This document shows, piece after piece, positions 11,256 through 23,300 of a stretch of 64,000 nt of DNA. The translations under genes were made by a program, and so were the position numbers. Each line of letters starts with the position of its first letter. Within the stretch, counting starts at the first letter, position 1. The notes under the pieces are model-generated. The model had not been told where the DNA came from. It worked only from the letters and a program-made list of their open reading frames with translations, and made no database searches. Source of the stretch: Streptosporangium sp. NBC_01756 (GTDB taxonomy: Bacteria > Actinomycetota > Actinomycetes > Streptosporangiales > Streptosporangiaceae); assembly GCF_035917975.1 (NCBI RefSeq), contig NZ_CP109130.1, positions 2,418,001-2,482,000 on the forward strand, in the 5' to 3' direction.

Positions 11256-14200
11256 TCAGGCCACGGTCCGCAGCCATTCGTCGATGACCCCGGCGGTGGC
11301 CTCCGCCTTGCCCTCCAGCATGCTGAAGTGGTTGGCCTGGACCGTGCGCACCGCGTGGGACGGATCCCAGGGGGCGGCGCGCCAGTCGCCGGGCCCGCCC
11401 CCGAAGGCCTCCTGGCACTGGATGAAGAGGACCGGCGCCTCGACGCTCTCCGGAACCATGTCGATGAGCAGCTCGCCGTAGCGGCCCATCGTGGTGAGCC
11501 GGGCGCTGTCGAAGCCGCCGAACGTGGGCTCCATTTCGAACATGCCCAGCACCAGCTCCTTGGCCAGGCCGGCCTTGCCCCCGCCTTCGCTCTGATAGGT
11601 GTCCAGCAGGACCACCCCGGCCGGTCGGACGCCCGCCGCCTCGAGATACCGGGCGGTCGCCATGGCAAAGACACCTCCCGCCGAGTAGCCGACCAGGACG
11701 AAGGGCTCGCCCTCCGCGGCCAGGATCGTGCTCTCGGCGACGACCGCCACCGCCGCCTCGATGGTGGTGGGCAGGCTGTCGGCCGGGTCGAACCCGGACA
11801 GCGGCACCGCCGAGACCGGTCGTACGCCCCGGAAGTAGGCGGCCAGGCGGGCGTGCTGGTACACGCCGCCGGTCGCCATCGGCGTGCTGAGACAGATCAG
11901 CCGGGGGCGCGCCGGGCCGTCCGCGAGCGTCAGCGGGACGGGGACGCGTTCCAGGTCGGCGGGCGACGAGAAGCTCGGCCGGATCTTCGCCGCCGCGGTG
12001 AGCAGGTCGAAGCCGCGCTCCAGCCGGTCCGCGAGGACGGCCCCCCTGAACAGGTCGCTCAGTGTGTCCCCGGATCGCGTCGCGGAGACGGTCCGCTCCG
12101 GCCCGGCCGCGCTCACCCGTGCGGCGAGTTCGGCCCGGATGGAGCGGGTCAGCTCGGCGGGGGTCTTGTTGGAGAAGACCACCATCGGGGGCAGCCGCAG
12201 CCCGGTCGCCCGGTTGAGGCCGTTGCGCAGCTCCATCGCGGCGAGGGAGTCGAACCCCGACTCCAGGAAGTCGCGCTCGGGGTCGACGTCCTCCGGGCCG
12301 TCGTAGCCGAGCAGCGAGGCGGCCTGCCTCAGGACGAGGTCCAGCAGCACCTTCTCCTGGTCCTGCTCGTCGAGTCCGGTGAGCCGCCGGAGCAGGGTGT
12401 CGGCATCGACCTCACCAGCAGAGGTACGGCGACGCACCACAGGCACCAGACTCCGATAGATCGGCGGCAACTCCTCCCCCGCCTGACCCAGAACCTTCAG
12501 ATCCAACCGCACCGGCACCACCGCCGCCGCATCCAACCCGACCGCGGCATCGAACAACGACAAACCCTGCTCAACCGACAACGCACCGACCCCGATACGA
12601 CCCATCCGCTGCAACTCCACCTCACCCAGCGAACCCGCCATACCACCGCCCTGCGCCCACAACCCCCACGCCAGCGACTGACCCGCCAACCCCCGCGCCC
12701 GCCGGTGTACGGCCAGCGCGTCCAAGAAGGCATTCGCCGCCGCGTAGTTACCCTGACCCGCGTTACCCAGCACCCCCGCCACCGAGGAGAACACCACGAA
12801 CGCCGACAGATCCATCCCCGCGGTCAGCTCGTGCAGGTTCCACGCCGCGTCCACCTTCGGCCGCAACACCACATCCATCCGCTCCGGCGTCAGCGACCCG
12901 ACCATCCCGTCATCCAGCACGCCCGCGGTGTGCACCACCCCGCCCAGCTCCACCCCCGCCAGCAGCTCCGCGAGCGCCTCCCGATCGGCCACGTCACACG
13001 CGGCGACCGTGACCTCGGCACCCAGCCCGGCCAGCTCCCGCACCAGATCCGACGCCCCCGGCGCATCCAACCCCCGCCGACTCACCAACAGCAGCTCCCG
13101 CACCCCGTGCTCCACCACCAGATGCCGGGCCACCAGAGCACCCAGACCACCCGTCCCGCCGGTCACCAGCACCCGGCCCGCGAACCGCGACACCGGCCCA
13201 TCACCCGCCGACACCGCCCGCACCAACCGCGCACCATGCACCACGCCCCCGCGCACAACGACCTGCGGCTCACCACAGGACACGATCGCGGAGACGTCCG
13301 GCTCGGAATCAAGGCCGGCGGCATCGTCGAGGTCGGCCAGCACGAACCGATCGGGGTTCTCGACCTGCGCGGCCCGCACCAGACCCCACACCGCCGCACC
13401 GGCCAGATCACTCACATCCTCACCCGGCAACGCCACCGCACCCCGGGTCAATACCAGCAACCGCGAAGCGGCGAACCGCTCCTCCGCCAGCCACTCCTGA
13501 AGCACACCCAGCACCCGATGCGCCTCGGCATGCACCCCGGCCACATCCCCGGCCGACCCGCACTCCAGCACCAGCACCTCCGGCACCTCCGTACCCGGCG
13601 CCTCCCAGAAGGCCCACGACACCGGCACCGATGACACCGGCACCGGCGACCACGCCACCTCGAACAACGAATCGGCCGACGACGACCCCACCGCCGCCAG
13701 CTGCTCCACCGAGACCGGCCGTGACACGACCGACCCGACCGAGAGCACCGGACGGCCCGCCGTGTCGGCCACCGCCAGCCCGATGGACTCCGGTCCCGAG
13801 CGGGAGATCCGCACCCGGACCACCGACGCGCCCGCCGCGTGCAGGGTCACCCCCGACCACGCGAAGGGCAGGACCGCCTGGTCACCGCCCTCGCCGTCGA
13901 CCAGCACCGCGTGCATCGCCGCGTCCAGCAGCGCCGGATGCACCCCGAACCGCCCGGCCGCCTCCTGGGCGTGCTCGGGCAGGGCGACCTCGGCGAAGAT
14001 CTCATCCGAGTCGCCCGATCTCCAGGCCGCCTGCAGCCCCTGGAACGACGGGCCGTAGCCGTACCCCTGATCGCGCAGGACGTCGTAGGCGTCCGTCACG
14101 TCCAGCGGGATCGCGCCGGCGGGCGGCCACGGGACCGGCTCGAACGACACCGCCGCACCACCCGAGGCCAGCACACCCTCAGCATGCAACGTCCACGGAA

Positions 14201-17200
14201 CCGACTCCCCACCACGCGAATGAACCGTCAACCTCCGCCCACCCGACTCCTCAACACCCCCCACCAACACCTGAACCTGAACCCCACCACGCACCGGCAC
14301 CACCAACGGCGCCCGCAACGTCAACTCCTCCAACACATCACAACCGACCTGATCCCCCGCCCGAATCGCCAACTCGACGAACCCGGCACCGGGGAAGATG
14401 ACGGTCTCGCCCACCGTGTGGTCGGCCAGCCAGGGTTGGTCGTCCAGGGAGAGCCGGCCCGTCAGCACCGCGCCGTCGGTGTCCGGCAGCGGGATGACCG
14501 CGCCGAGCAGCGGATGCTCCGCCGACTCCTGTCCGAGGTCGGCGACGTTCCCCGCGACCGGCATGGTCAGCCAGTACGGCCGGCGTTGGAAGGCGTAGGT
14601 GGGCAGATCCACCCGGCCGACCCCGAACCCGGCGTAGAACGCCCCCCAGTCCACCCGCACACCACCGACATACAACCGGGCCAGCGCACCCAGCAACGTC
14701 GCGGCCTCCCCACGCCCCTTACGCAACCCGGAGACCACCGTCACCGCATCCGGATCCACGACCTGCTGAGTCAGCGCGGTCAACACCCCGTCCGGACCCA
14801 CCTCCACGAACCGGGCCACCCCCCGCTCCGCCAGCCACGCCACCCGGTCGGCGAACCGGACCGCGTCACGGACGTGCCGCACCCAGTACTCCGGGTCCCG
14901 CACCTCCGCCAGAGCGATCGGGACCGTCGGCGGGTGATAGGTCAGCCCTTCGGCGACCTGCCGGAACTCGGCCAGCATCGGCTCCATCAGAACCGAATGG
15001 AACGCGTGGGAGACCTTCAACCGGGTGGTCTTACGGCCCTCGGCGGTGAACCGGGCGGCGATCTCCACCACCGCGTCCTCCACCCCCGACACCACCACCG
15101 ACCGCGGACCGTTCACCGCCGCGACACTCACCCGCCCAGCGAACTCCGCCCCCGAGACGACCGCCGACTGCGGACCGTTGGCCGCCACGGTGCTCACCCG
15201 CCCGGCGACCTCCGCCACCGGACCCACCCCGCCATCGATCAGCGCGAGCACTTCCTCCTCGGTCGCCTGAATTGCGACCATCGCCCCACCCGCCGGCAAC
15301 GCCTGCATCAACCGGCCCCGCGCCGCCACCAACCGAGCCGCATCCGACAGCGACAACACCCCGGCGACATGCGCCGCGGCCACCTCCCCGATCGAATGCC
15401 CGGCCAGATAGTCCGGCCGCACCCCCCACGACTCCACCAACCGGAACAGCGCCACCTCGACCGCGAACGTCGCCGTCTGGGTATAGACCGTCTGGTTCAG
15501 CGGCTCAGCGTCCTGCCCCCACATCACCTCACGCAGCGGAACATCCAGGTGCCCGTCGAGCTCGACGAGCACCGCGTCCAACGCCTGCGCGAACACCGGG
15601 AAGGCCGCATACAGCTCCCGGCCCATCCCCAACCGCTGCGCACCCTGACCGGTGAACAGGAACGCCGTCGAACCCTTGGCCCGCGCCAACCCCCGCACCA
15701 CACCCGGACCATCCTCGGCCACCGCCGCCAGACCATCCAGCAACTCCTGCCGATCACCGGCCACCACCACCGCCCGCTGCTCCAACGCCGCCCGCGTCGT
15801 CGCCAGCGAGAACCCCAGATCACCCAGACCAAGACCCGGCCGCTCCCGCACAAAATCAACCAGCCGCCGCGCCTGCGCCGCCAACGCCTCAGGACTACGC
15901 GCCGACACCACCACCGGCACCACCGGCAACCCCGGCAGCCCTGGCAGCACCGTGCCATCAGACCCCGGCTCCGGCTCTGGCTCGGCCGCCTCGATGATCA
16001 CATGCGCGTTGGTACCGCTCAGCCCGAACGACGACACCGCCGCACGACGCGGACGATCACTCTCCGGCCACGAGACCTCTTCGGTCAGCAGCTTCACGTT
16101 CCCCGCCGACCAGTCCACCTGCGGCGTCGGCTCGTCCACGTGCAGCGTCCTGGGCAGCACGCCGTTCCGCATGGCCTGGACCATCTTGATGATGCCCGCC
16201 ACCCCGGCCGCCGCCTGGGTGTGACCCATGTTCGACTTGATCGAGCCCAGCCAGAGCGGCCGGTCCTCCGGCCGGTCCTGCCCATAGGTCGCCAACAGCG
16301 CCTGCGCCTCGATCGGGTCACCCAGCTTCGTCCCGGTGCCGTGCGCCTCCACCGCGTCCACGTCCGCCGACGTGAGTCCGGCGTTGGTCAGCGCCTGGCG
16401 GATCACCCGCTGCTGCGACGGGCCGTTCGGTGCGGTCAGCCCGTTGGACGCGCCGTCCTGGTTGATCGCCGTACTGCGGACGATCGCCAGCACCGGGTGG
16501 CCGTTGCGCCGCGCGTCCGACAGGCGCTCCACCAGCAGCAGACCCGCGCCCTCTCCCCAGCCCGTGCCATCCGCGGCGGCGGCGAACGACTTGCACCGGC
16601 CGTCGACGGCGAGACCCCGCTGACGGCTGAACTCGACGAACACCTCAAGCGTGCCCATCACGGCCACGCCACCGGCCAGCGCCAGCGAGCACTCGCCCGA
16701 GCGCAGCGCCTGGCAGGCCAGGTGCAGCGCTACCAGCGAGGACGAGCAGGCCGTGTCCACGGTCATCGACGGACCCTCGAAGCCGTGCACGTAGGAGATC
16801 CGGCCCGACGCGATGGCACCGGCGGCGCTGTTCAGCGCGTAGTCGTGGTACATCATCCCGGCGAAGACGCCCGTCTTCCCGCCCTTGAGCGAGGTCGGGT
16901 CGATGCCCGCCCGCTCGAACGCCTCCCAGGACAGCTCCAGGAGCAGCCGCTGCTGCGGGTCCATGTACAGCGCCTCGTTCGGGCTGATCCCGAAGAAGAC
17001 CGGGTCGAACTCCGCCGCGTCGTAGAGCCATCCGCCCTCACGCGTGTACGTCTTGCCCTCGACACCCGGTTCGGGGTCGTACACGCCGTCGACGTCCCAG
17101 CCACGGTCACCGGGGAACCCCGAGACCGCGTCCACCCCGTCGGCCACGACCCGCCACAGATCGTCGGGTGAGGCCACGCCGCCCGGATAGCGGCAGGCCA

Positions 17201-17324
17201 TGCCCACGATCGCGATCGGCTCGCGTGGCGCGGCCAGGAGTTTGCGGTTCTGCTGGCGCAGCCGCTCGGTCTCCTTCAGAGCCGAGCGGAGCGCCTTTAC
17301 CAGCGTTTCGTCAGGGTTGGCCAT
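11256..17324 (-). CDS. Terminal PKS module with thioesterase: KS-AT-DH-KR-ACP-TE
   Basis: A 2022-residue last module that extends the chain, makes an alpha,beta-double bond and releases the product. An N-terminal coiled-coil docking helix (about residues 1-32) precedes KS (Cys193 in DTACSSS), AT (GHSIGE near residue 640, HAFH), DH ([10 protein letters not shown]), KR ([21 protein letters not shown] type), ACP (Ser1693) and a thioesterase with nucleophile Ser1881 in GYSAGG. No ER is present. The AT carries an extra tandem 22-residue unit (15069-15200). The start ATG is 6 bp after the stop of the preceding PKS, with AGGAAG before it. The TE probably closes a macrolactam ring; ring closure rather than hydrolysis is inferred from the VinJ-like gene next door. 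Confidence 0.95.
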   Translation of the reverse strand: MANPDETLVKALRSALKETERLRQQNRKLLAAPREPIAIVGMACRYPGGVASPDDLWRVVADGVDAVSGFPGDRGWDVDGVYDPEPGVEGKTYTREGGWLYDAAEFDPVFFGISPNEALYMDPQQRLLLELSWEAFERAGIDPTSLKGGKTGVFAGMMYHDYALNSAAGAIASGRISYVHGFEGPSMTVDTACSSSLVALHLACQALRSGECSLALAGGVAVMGTLEVFVEFSRQRGLAVDGRCKSFAAAADGTGWGEGAGLLLVERLSDARRNGHPVLAIVRSTAINQDGASNGLTAPNGPSQQRVIRQALTNAGLTSADVDAVEAHGTGTKLGDPIEAQALLATYGQDRPEDRPLWLGSIKSNMGHTQAAAGVAGIIKMVQAMRNGVLPRTLHVDEPTPQVDWSAGNVKLLTEEVSWPESDRPRRAAVSSFGLSGTNAHVIIEAAEPEPEPGSDGTVLPGLPGLPVVPVVVSARSPEALAAQARRLVDFVRERPGLGLGDLGFSLATTRAALEQRAVVVAGDRQELLDGLAAVAEDGPGVVRGLARAKGSTAFLFTGQGAQRLGMGRELYAAFPVFAQALDAVLVELDGHLDVPLREVMWGQDAEPLNQTVYTQTATFAVEVALFRLVESWGVRPDYLAGHSIGEVAAAHVAGVLSLSDAARLVAARGRLMQALPAGGAMVAIQATEEEVLALIDGGVGPVAEVAGRVSTVAANGPQSAVVSGAEFAGRVSVAAVNGPRSVVVSGVEDAVVEIAARFTAEGRKTTRLKVSHAFHSVLMEPMLAEFRQVAEGLTYHPPTVPIALAEVRDPEYWVRHVRDAVRFADRVAWLAERGVARFVEVGPDGVLTALTQQVVDPDAVTVVSGLRKGRGEAATLLGALARLYVGGVRVDWGAFYAGFGVGRVDLPTYAFQRRPYWLTMPVAGNVADLGQESAEHPLLGAVIPLPDTDGAVLTGRLSLDDQPWLADHTVGETVIFPGAGFVELAIRAGDQVGCDVLEELTLRAPLVVPVRGGVQVQVLVGGVEESGGRRLTVHSRGGESVPWTLHAEGVLASGGAAVSFEPVPWPPAGAIPLDVTDAYDVLRDQGYGYGPSFQGLQAAWRSGDSDEIFAEVALPEHAQEAAGRFGVHPALLDAAMHAVLVDGEGGDQAVLPFAWSGVTLHAAGASVVRVRISRSGPESIGLAVADTAGRPVLSVGSVVSRPVSVEQLAAVGSSSADSLFEVAWSPVPVSSVPVSWAFWEAPGTEVPEVLVLECGSAGDVAGVHAEAHRVLGVLQEWLAEERFAASRLLVLTRGAVALPGEDVSDLAGAAVWGLVRAAQVENPDRFVLADLDDAAGLDSEPDVSAIVSCGEPQVVVRGGVVHGARLVRAVSAGDGPVSRFAGRVLVTGGTGGLGALVARHLVVEHGVRELLLVSRRGLDAPGASDLVRELAGLGAEVTVAACDVADREALAELLAGVELGGVVHTAGVLDDGMVGSLTPERMDVVLRPKVDAAWNLHELTAGMDLSAFVVFSSVAGVLGNAGQGNYAAANAFLDALAVHRRARGLAGQSLAWGLWAQGGGMAGSLGEVELQRMGRIGVGALSVEQGLSLFDAAVGLDAAAVVPVRLDLKVLGQAGEELPPIYRSLVPVVRRRTSAGEVDADTLLRRLTGLDEQDQEKVLLDLVLRQAASLLGYDGPEDVDPERDFLESGFDSLAAMELRNGLNRATGLRLPPMVVFSNKTPAELTRSIRAELAARVSAAGPERTVSATRSGDTLSDLFRGAVLADRLERGFDLLTAAAKIRPSFSSPADLERVPVPLTLADGPARPRLICLSTPMATGGVYQHARLAAYFRGVRPVSAVPLSGFDPADSLPTTIEAAVAVVAESTILAAEGEPFVLVGYSAGGVFAMATARYLEAAGVRPAGVVLLDTYQSEGGGKAGLAKELVLGMFEMEPTFGGFDSARLTTMGRYGELLIDMVPESVEAPVLFIQCQEAFGGGPGDWRAAPWDPSHAVRTVQANHFSMLEGKAEATAGVIDEWLRTVA
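12369..13001 (-). repeat. KR-region block nearly identical to 17829-18461
   Basis: About 630 bp covering the KR C-terminal half and linker of the terminal module match module D of the upstream PKS at a fixed offset of 5460 bp, with only scattered differences over most of the length. This indicates recent duplication or gene conversion. Confidence 0.85.
15069..15200 (-). repeat. Tandem 66-bp unit inside AT domain, terminal module
   Basis: Two adjacent 66-bp units (15135-15200, then 15069-15134) each encode a version of RVS-x-x-A-x-NGP-x-S-x-VVSG followed by five residues. Five other ATs in this window have only one copy. The extra unit lies in the small AT subdomain. Confidence 0.85.
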
Positions 17325-17330
17325 CTCGAT

Positions 17331-20300
17331 TCACGCTTCCTGTGTCGCGTCGTCGGAGTCGAAGCCGTTGAGCGCCATGCTGATCAGGCTCTCGGTGTCC
17401 ATCGTGTCGATCGATTCCTGCTCTTCGTCCGCGTCTTCCGACGGTGGTGCGCCGGCGCCGCCGAGTTCGAGGATCACGTCCATCAACCCCGCCTCACGCA
17501 GCCGGCTGAGCGGGATGGCCTGCAGGATCCGCCTGATCTGCTCCTCTCCGGTCTCGTGCTCGCCGCCGGTGCCCGGCTCGGGGGACAGCTCCGTTCCGAG
17601 GTGCTCCGCCAAGGCCACGGCGTTCGGGTAGTCGAACACCAGGGTCGGCGGCAGGCGCAGCCCAGTGGCTGCGTTGAGCCGGTTGCGGAACTCCACTGCG
17701 GTGAGCGAGTCGAAGCCCAGCTCGCTGAAGGCCCGCTCGGGCTCGATCGCGTCGGATCCGCTGTGGCCGAGGATCGCGGCCACGTGGGTGACCACCAGGT
17801 CCAGCAGTACCGCTCCGCGCTCGTCCGCGTCGAGTCCGGTGAGCCGCCGGAGCAGGGTGTCGGCATCGACCTCACCAGCAGAGCTACGGCGACGCACCAC
17901 AGGCACCAGACTCCGATAGATCGGCGGCAACTCCTCCCCCGCCTGACCCAGAACCTTCAGATCCAACCGCACCGGCACCACCGCCGCCGCATCCAACCCG
18001 ACCGCGGCATCGAACAACGACAGACCCTGCTCAACCGACAACGCACCGACCCCGATACGACCCATCCGCTGCAACTCCACCTCACCCAGCGAACCCGCCA
18101 TACCACCGCCCTGCGCCCACAACCCCCACGCCAGCGACTGACCCGCCAACCCCCGCGCCCGCCGATGCACCGCCAACGCGTCCAGATAAGCGTTCGCCGC
18201 CGCGTAGTTACCCTGACCCGCGTTACCCAGCACCCCCGCCACCGAGGAGAACACCACGAACGCCGACAGATCCATCCCCGCGGTCAGCTCGTGCAGGTTC
18301 CACGCCGCGTCCACCTTCGGCCGCAACACCACATCCATCCGCTCCGGCGTCAGCGACCCGACCATCCCGTCATCCAGCACGCCCGCGGTGTGCACCACCC
18401 CGCCCAGCTCCACCCCCGCCAGCAGCTCCGCGAGCGCCTCCCGATCGGCCACGTCACACGCCGCGACCTCCACCCGGGCACCCAGACCGGCCAACTCCCG
18501 CGCCAGATCCGACGCCCCGGGCGCATCCAACCCCCGCCGGCTCACCAGCAGCAGCTCCCGCACCCCGTGCTCCACCACCAGATGCCGAGCCACGACCGCA
18601 CCGAGTGCGCCGGTGCCGCCGGTGACCAGGACGGTGCCCTCGGGGCCGAAGGCGGTGGCGGGTGTGCCCTCTTCCGCCCGCGCCGACGCCCGGGCGAGCC
18701 GTACGGCATGCACCACGCCTCCGCGGATCGCGACCTGCGGCTCACCGGAGGCCACGATCGCCGCGACGTCCGGCTCGGCGTCGAGATCGGCCAGCAGCAA
18801 CCGGCCCGGGTTCTCCAGCTGGGCAGCCCGCACCAGACCCCACACCGCCGCACCGGCCAGATCACTCACACCCTCACCCGGCAACGCCACCGCACCCCGG
18901 GTCAGCACCAGCAACCGCGAAGCAGCGAACCGCTCCTCCGCCAACCACTCCTGAACCACACCCAGCACCCGATGCGCCTCGGCATGCACCCCGGCCACAT
19001 CCCTGGCCACATCCCCGGCCACATCCCCGGCCGGCCCGCACTCCAGCACCAGCACCTCCGGCACCTCCGTGCCCGGCGCCTCCCAGAAGGCCCACGACAC
19101 CGACGCGGGTGGCACCGGCACCCGGGTCGGCGCCCAGGTCACCTCGAACAGCCAGTCGTGGGCCGCGGTTCCAGCCGCCGCCAGTTGTTCGACGGACACC
19201 GGCCGGGAGACCAGCGAGCCGACCGACAGCACCGGACGGCCCGCCGTGTCGGCCACCGCCAGCCCGATGGACTCCGGTCCGAAGCGGGAGATCCGCACCC
19301 GGACCGCCGACGCGCCTGTGGCGTGCAGGGTCACCCCGGTCCAGGCGAACGGGAGTACCGCGGGGCCGTCACCCGCGCCCTCGACGAGCACCGCGTGCAT
19401 CGCGGCGTCCAGCAGAGCGGGGTGCAGCCCGAAGCGGGCCGCGTCCTCATGTGCCTCCTCGGGCAGGACCACCTCGGCGAACACGTCGTCGGCCGAGGTC
19501 CAGGCCGCCTTCAGCCCCTGGAAGATCGGGCCGTAGCCGTACCCCCGTCCCCGCAGGACCTCGTAGGCGTCCGTCACGTCCACCGGGGTCGCACCCGCCG
19601 GGGGCCATGCGGTCAGGTCGGCCCGGGGCTCGGGGGCGCCGGGCGCGAGCACACCCTCGGCGTGCAGGGTCCACGGCGCCGACTCCTCGCCGCGGGAGTG
19701 GACCGTCAGCCGTCGCGTGCCGGAGTCATCGGCGGCACCGATCGCCACCTGGAGCTGGACCGCGCCGCGGGCGGGCACCACCAGCGGCGCCTGGAGCGTC
19801 AGCTCCTCGATCACCTCGCAGCCGACCTGGTCACCGGCCCGGATCGCCAGATCCACGAAGCCGGTGCCGGGGAAGACGATCGTCTCGCCCACCTTGTGGT
19901 CGGCCAACCAGGGATGCGTCGCCACCGACAGCCGGCCGGTGAACACCGTCCCGCCGCTGTCCGCCAGCGTCACCGCCGCGCCGAGCAGCGGGTGGTCGGC
20001 CGCGCTCAGCCCGGCGGACGTGACGTCGCCCACCGCGCGCTGCGCGTCCAGCCAGAACCTCTGCCGTTGGAAGGCGTAGGTGGGCAGCTCCACCCGGCGT
20101 GCGCCGCTCCCGGTGAAGAACGCCTCCCAGTTCACCGGCACGCCGTTCGCGTACAGCCGGGAGATCGCCACGACCAGCTCGTGCTCCTCGGAGCGGTCGC
20201 GCCGCGTGGCGGGGACGAACAGCGCGCCGATGTCGTCACCGACGCAGCCGTGGCCCATCGCGCTCAGCACGCCGTCGGGGCCCAGCTCCAGGAAGCGGGT

Positions 20301-23300
20301 CACACCCCGGTCGGTCAGCCACCGCACACCGTCGGCGAAGCGGACCGCCTCACGCACGTGCCGCACCCAGTAGTCCGCGTCCTGCGTCTCGGCCAGCTCG
20401 CCGGTCAGGTTCGAGACCACCGGGATCCGGGGCACGCCGTAGGAGAGCCCTTCGGCGACCTGCCGGAACTCGGCCAGCATCGGCTCCATCAGCACCGAGT
20501 GGAACGCGTGCGAGACCCGCAGCCGGGTGGTCTTGCGGCCCTCGGCGGTCAGCCGTGCCGCGATCTCCTCAACCACGTCCGCCACCCCGGACACGACCAC
20601 CGAACGCGGCCCGTTCACCGCCGCGATACTCACCCGATCGGTCACCAGCGGCAGGACCTCCTCCTCGGTGGCCTGCACCGCGATCATCGCGCCCCCCTGC
20701 GGCAGCGCCTGCATCAACCGGCCGCGAGCCGCCACGAGTGTGCAGGCATCCGGCAGGGACAGCACCCCCGCCACATGGGACGCCGCCAACTCCCCGATCG
20801 AGTGGCCGGCCAGGTAGTCCGGCCGTACGCCCAGCGATTCGACGAGCCGGAACAGCGCGACCTCGACGGCGAACAGCGCGGTCTGGGTGTACGCCGTCTG
20901 GTTCAGCAGGTCGGCGTCGTGCCCCCACATCACTTCGCGCAGCGGGAGATCCAGGTGCCCGTCCAGCTCGGCGAGCACCTCGTCCAGCGTGTCGGCGAAG
21001 ACCGGGAAGGTCTCATACAGCTCCCGGCCCATGCCCAGCCGCTGCGCGCCCTGACCGGTGAACAGGAACGCCACCGATCCCTTGCCGCGGGCGAGTCCCC
21101 GCACCGTGCCGGGCCCGCCGTCGGCCACCTCGGCCAGACCGTCCAGCAGTCCCTGCCGGTCACCGGCCACCACCACCGCGCGATGCTCCAGCACCGAGCG
21201 CGACGTGGCCAGCGAGAGGGCCACATCGGCCAGGCCCAGCTCCGGTCGCTGCCCGACGTGGTCGAGCAGCCGCTCCGCCTGCTCACGCAGGGCCTCCGGG
21301 GTCTTGCCCGACAGCGCCCACGGCACGAGTGCCCCGTCCGCGGACGGCTGCGGCACCGGCTCGGTGGCCTCCGGCCCGGTGGGGGCCTCCTCCACGATCA
21401 CGTGGGCGTTGGTGCCGCTCAGCCCGAAGGAGGAGATGCCCGCCCGCCGGGGGTGGCCGTTCCTGGGCCACTCGACCGGCTCCCTGAGCAGTTCGACCGC
21501 GCCGGAGGCCCAGTCCACCTGGGTGGACGGCTCGTCCACGTGCAGGGTGCGGGGCAGCGTGCCGTACCGGATGGCCTGGACCATCTTGATGATGCCGGCC
21601 ACCCCCGCCGCCGCCTGGGTGTGACCCATGTTCGACTTGATCGAGCCCAGCCGGAGCGGCCGGTCTTCGGGCCGGTCCTGCCCGTAGGTGGCCAGCAGCG
21701 CCTGCGCCTCGATCGGGTCACCCAGCTTCGTCCCGGTGCCGTGCGCCTCGACCGCGTCCACGTCGGCGGAAGTGAGTCCGGCGTTGGCGAGGGCCTGGCG
21801 GATCACCCGCTGCTGCGAGGGCCCGCTGGGCGCGGTCATGCCGTTGCTCGCGCCGTCCTGGTTGACGGCCGAACCGCGGACCACGGCGAGTACGGTGTGG
21901 CCGTTGCGCTCCGCGTCCGACAGCCGTTCCAGGACCAGCATGCCGACGCCCTCGGAGCAGCCGGTGCCGTCGGCAGCGGCGGCGAACGACTTGCACCGGC
22001 CGTCTGCGGCGAGACCGCGCTGGGTGCTGAAGTAGACGAACATGTCCGGCGTGGACATGACGGTCACGCCGCCGGCCAGCGCCAGCGAGCACTCGCCCAA
22101 CCGCAGCGCCTGCGACGCCATGTGCAGCGCCACCAGGGAGGAGGAGCAGGCCGTGTCCACCGAGACGGACGGGCCCTCCAGCCCGAGCGTGTAGGACACC
22201 CGGCCGGTGACCAGACTGCCGGCACTGGTACTGCCGGCCTCCCTGCCCAGGCCGTAGTCGTGGTACATCACCCCGGCGAACACACCGGTCCTGCTGCCCT
22301 TCAGCGCGGCCGGGTCGATGCCGGCCCGCTCGATCGCCTCCCAGGACGTCTCCAGCAGCAACCGCTGCTGCGGGTCCATGTACAGCGCCTCACCCGGGCT
22401 GATCCCGAAGAAGCCCGGGTCGAACTCCGCCGCGTCGTAGAGGAACCCGCCCTCACGCGCGTAGGTCCTGCCCGCCGCCCCGGGCTCGGGGTCGTAGACC
22501 GCCTCGTCCCAGCCGCGGTCGGCGGGAAACTCCGAGATCGCGTCCACGCCGCCGTCCACCAGCCGCCACAGGTCCTCGGGCGTCGCGATCCCGCCCGGGT
22601 AACGGCAGGCCATCCCCACGATCGCGATCGCGTCGTCGTCCACCGGGGTCCGTACGGCGGCCACGGTCTCCACCGTCCGCACCGTGCCGGTGAAGGCGGC
22701 GCCGAGGTGATCGGCCACCGCCTCGGAGCTCGGGTAGTCGAAGACCAGCGTCGCGGGCAGCCGCAGACCGGTCGCCTCGTTGAGCCGGTTGCGCAGTTCC
22801 ACGGCGGTCAGCGAGTCGAACCCGAGCTCCTGGAACGCGCGGTCCGACTCGACCGCGTCTATCGAGGCGTGCCCGAGCACCGCCGCCACCTGCCTGCGGA
22901 CCAGGTCCAGCAGCACACGGGCGCGCTCGTCCTCACCCAGTCCCGCGAGCCGTCGCTCCAACTCGCCGCCGCCGGCCGCGGCACCCGCCCGCGCCACCTG
23001 GCGGGACGGCAGCCGCACCAGGCCGCGCAGCAGCGCCGGTATCGCGTCGGTTCTCGTACGCAGCGCCGCCGGGTCGATGCGGATCGGCGCGAGCGCGGCC
23101 TCTCCTGAGGCCAGTGCCGCGTCGAACAGGGCAAGACCTTCCTCGCCGGTGAACGCGGGGAGTCCCTGACGCTTCATCCGCGCGAGGTCGGCCTCGCTCA
23201 GCCAGCGGCTCAGGCCGGTGCCGACGCCCCAGAGGCCGAAGGCCATCGCGGTCGCGGGCAACCCCGACGCCCTGCGATGCGCCGCCAACCCGTCCAGGAA

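Noticed and set aside
17556-23108. Very long open frames on the plus strand opposite the PKS genes, for example 1850 codons here
   Set aside because: They are rich in Arg, Pro, His and Gln, repeat with the PKS modules and have no family motifs. They are a base-composition shadow of the minus-strand PKS, whose catalytic motifs are clear.
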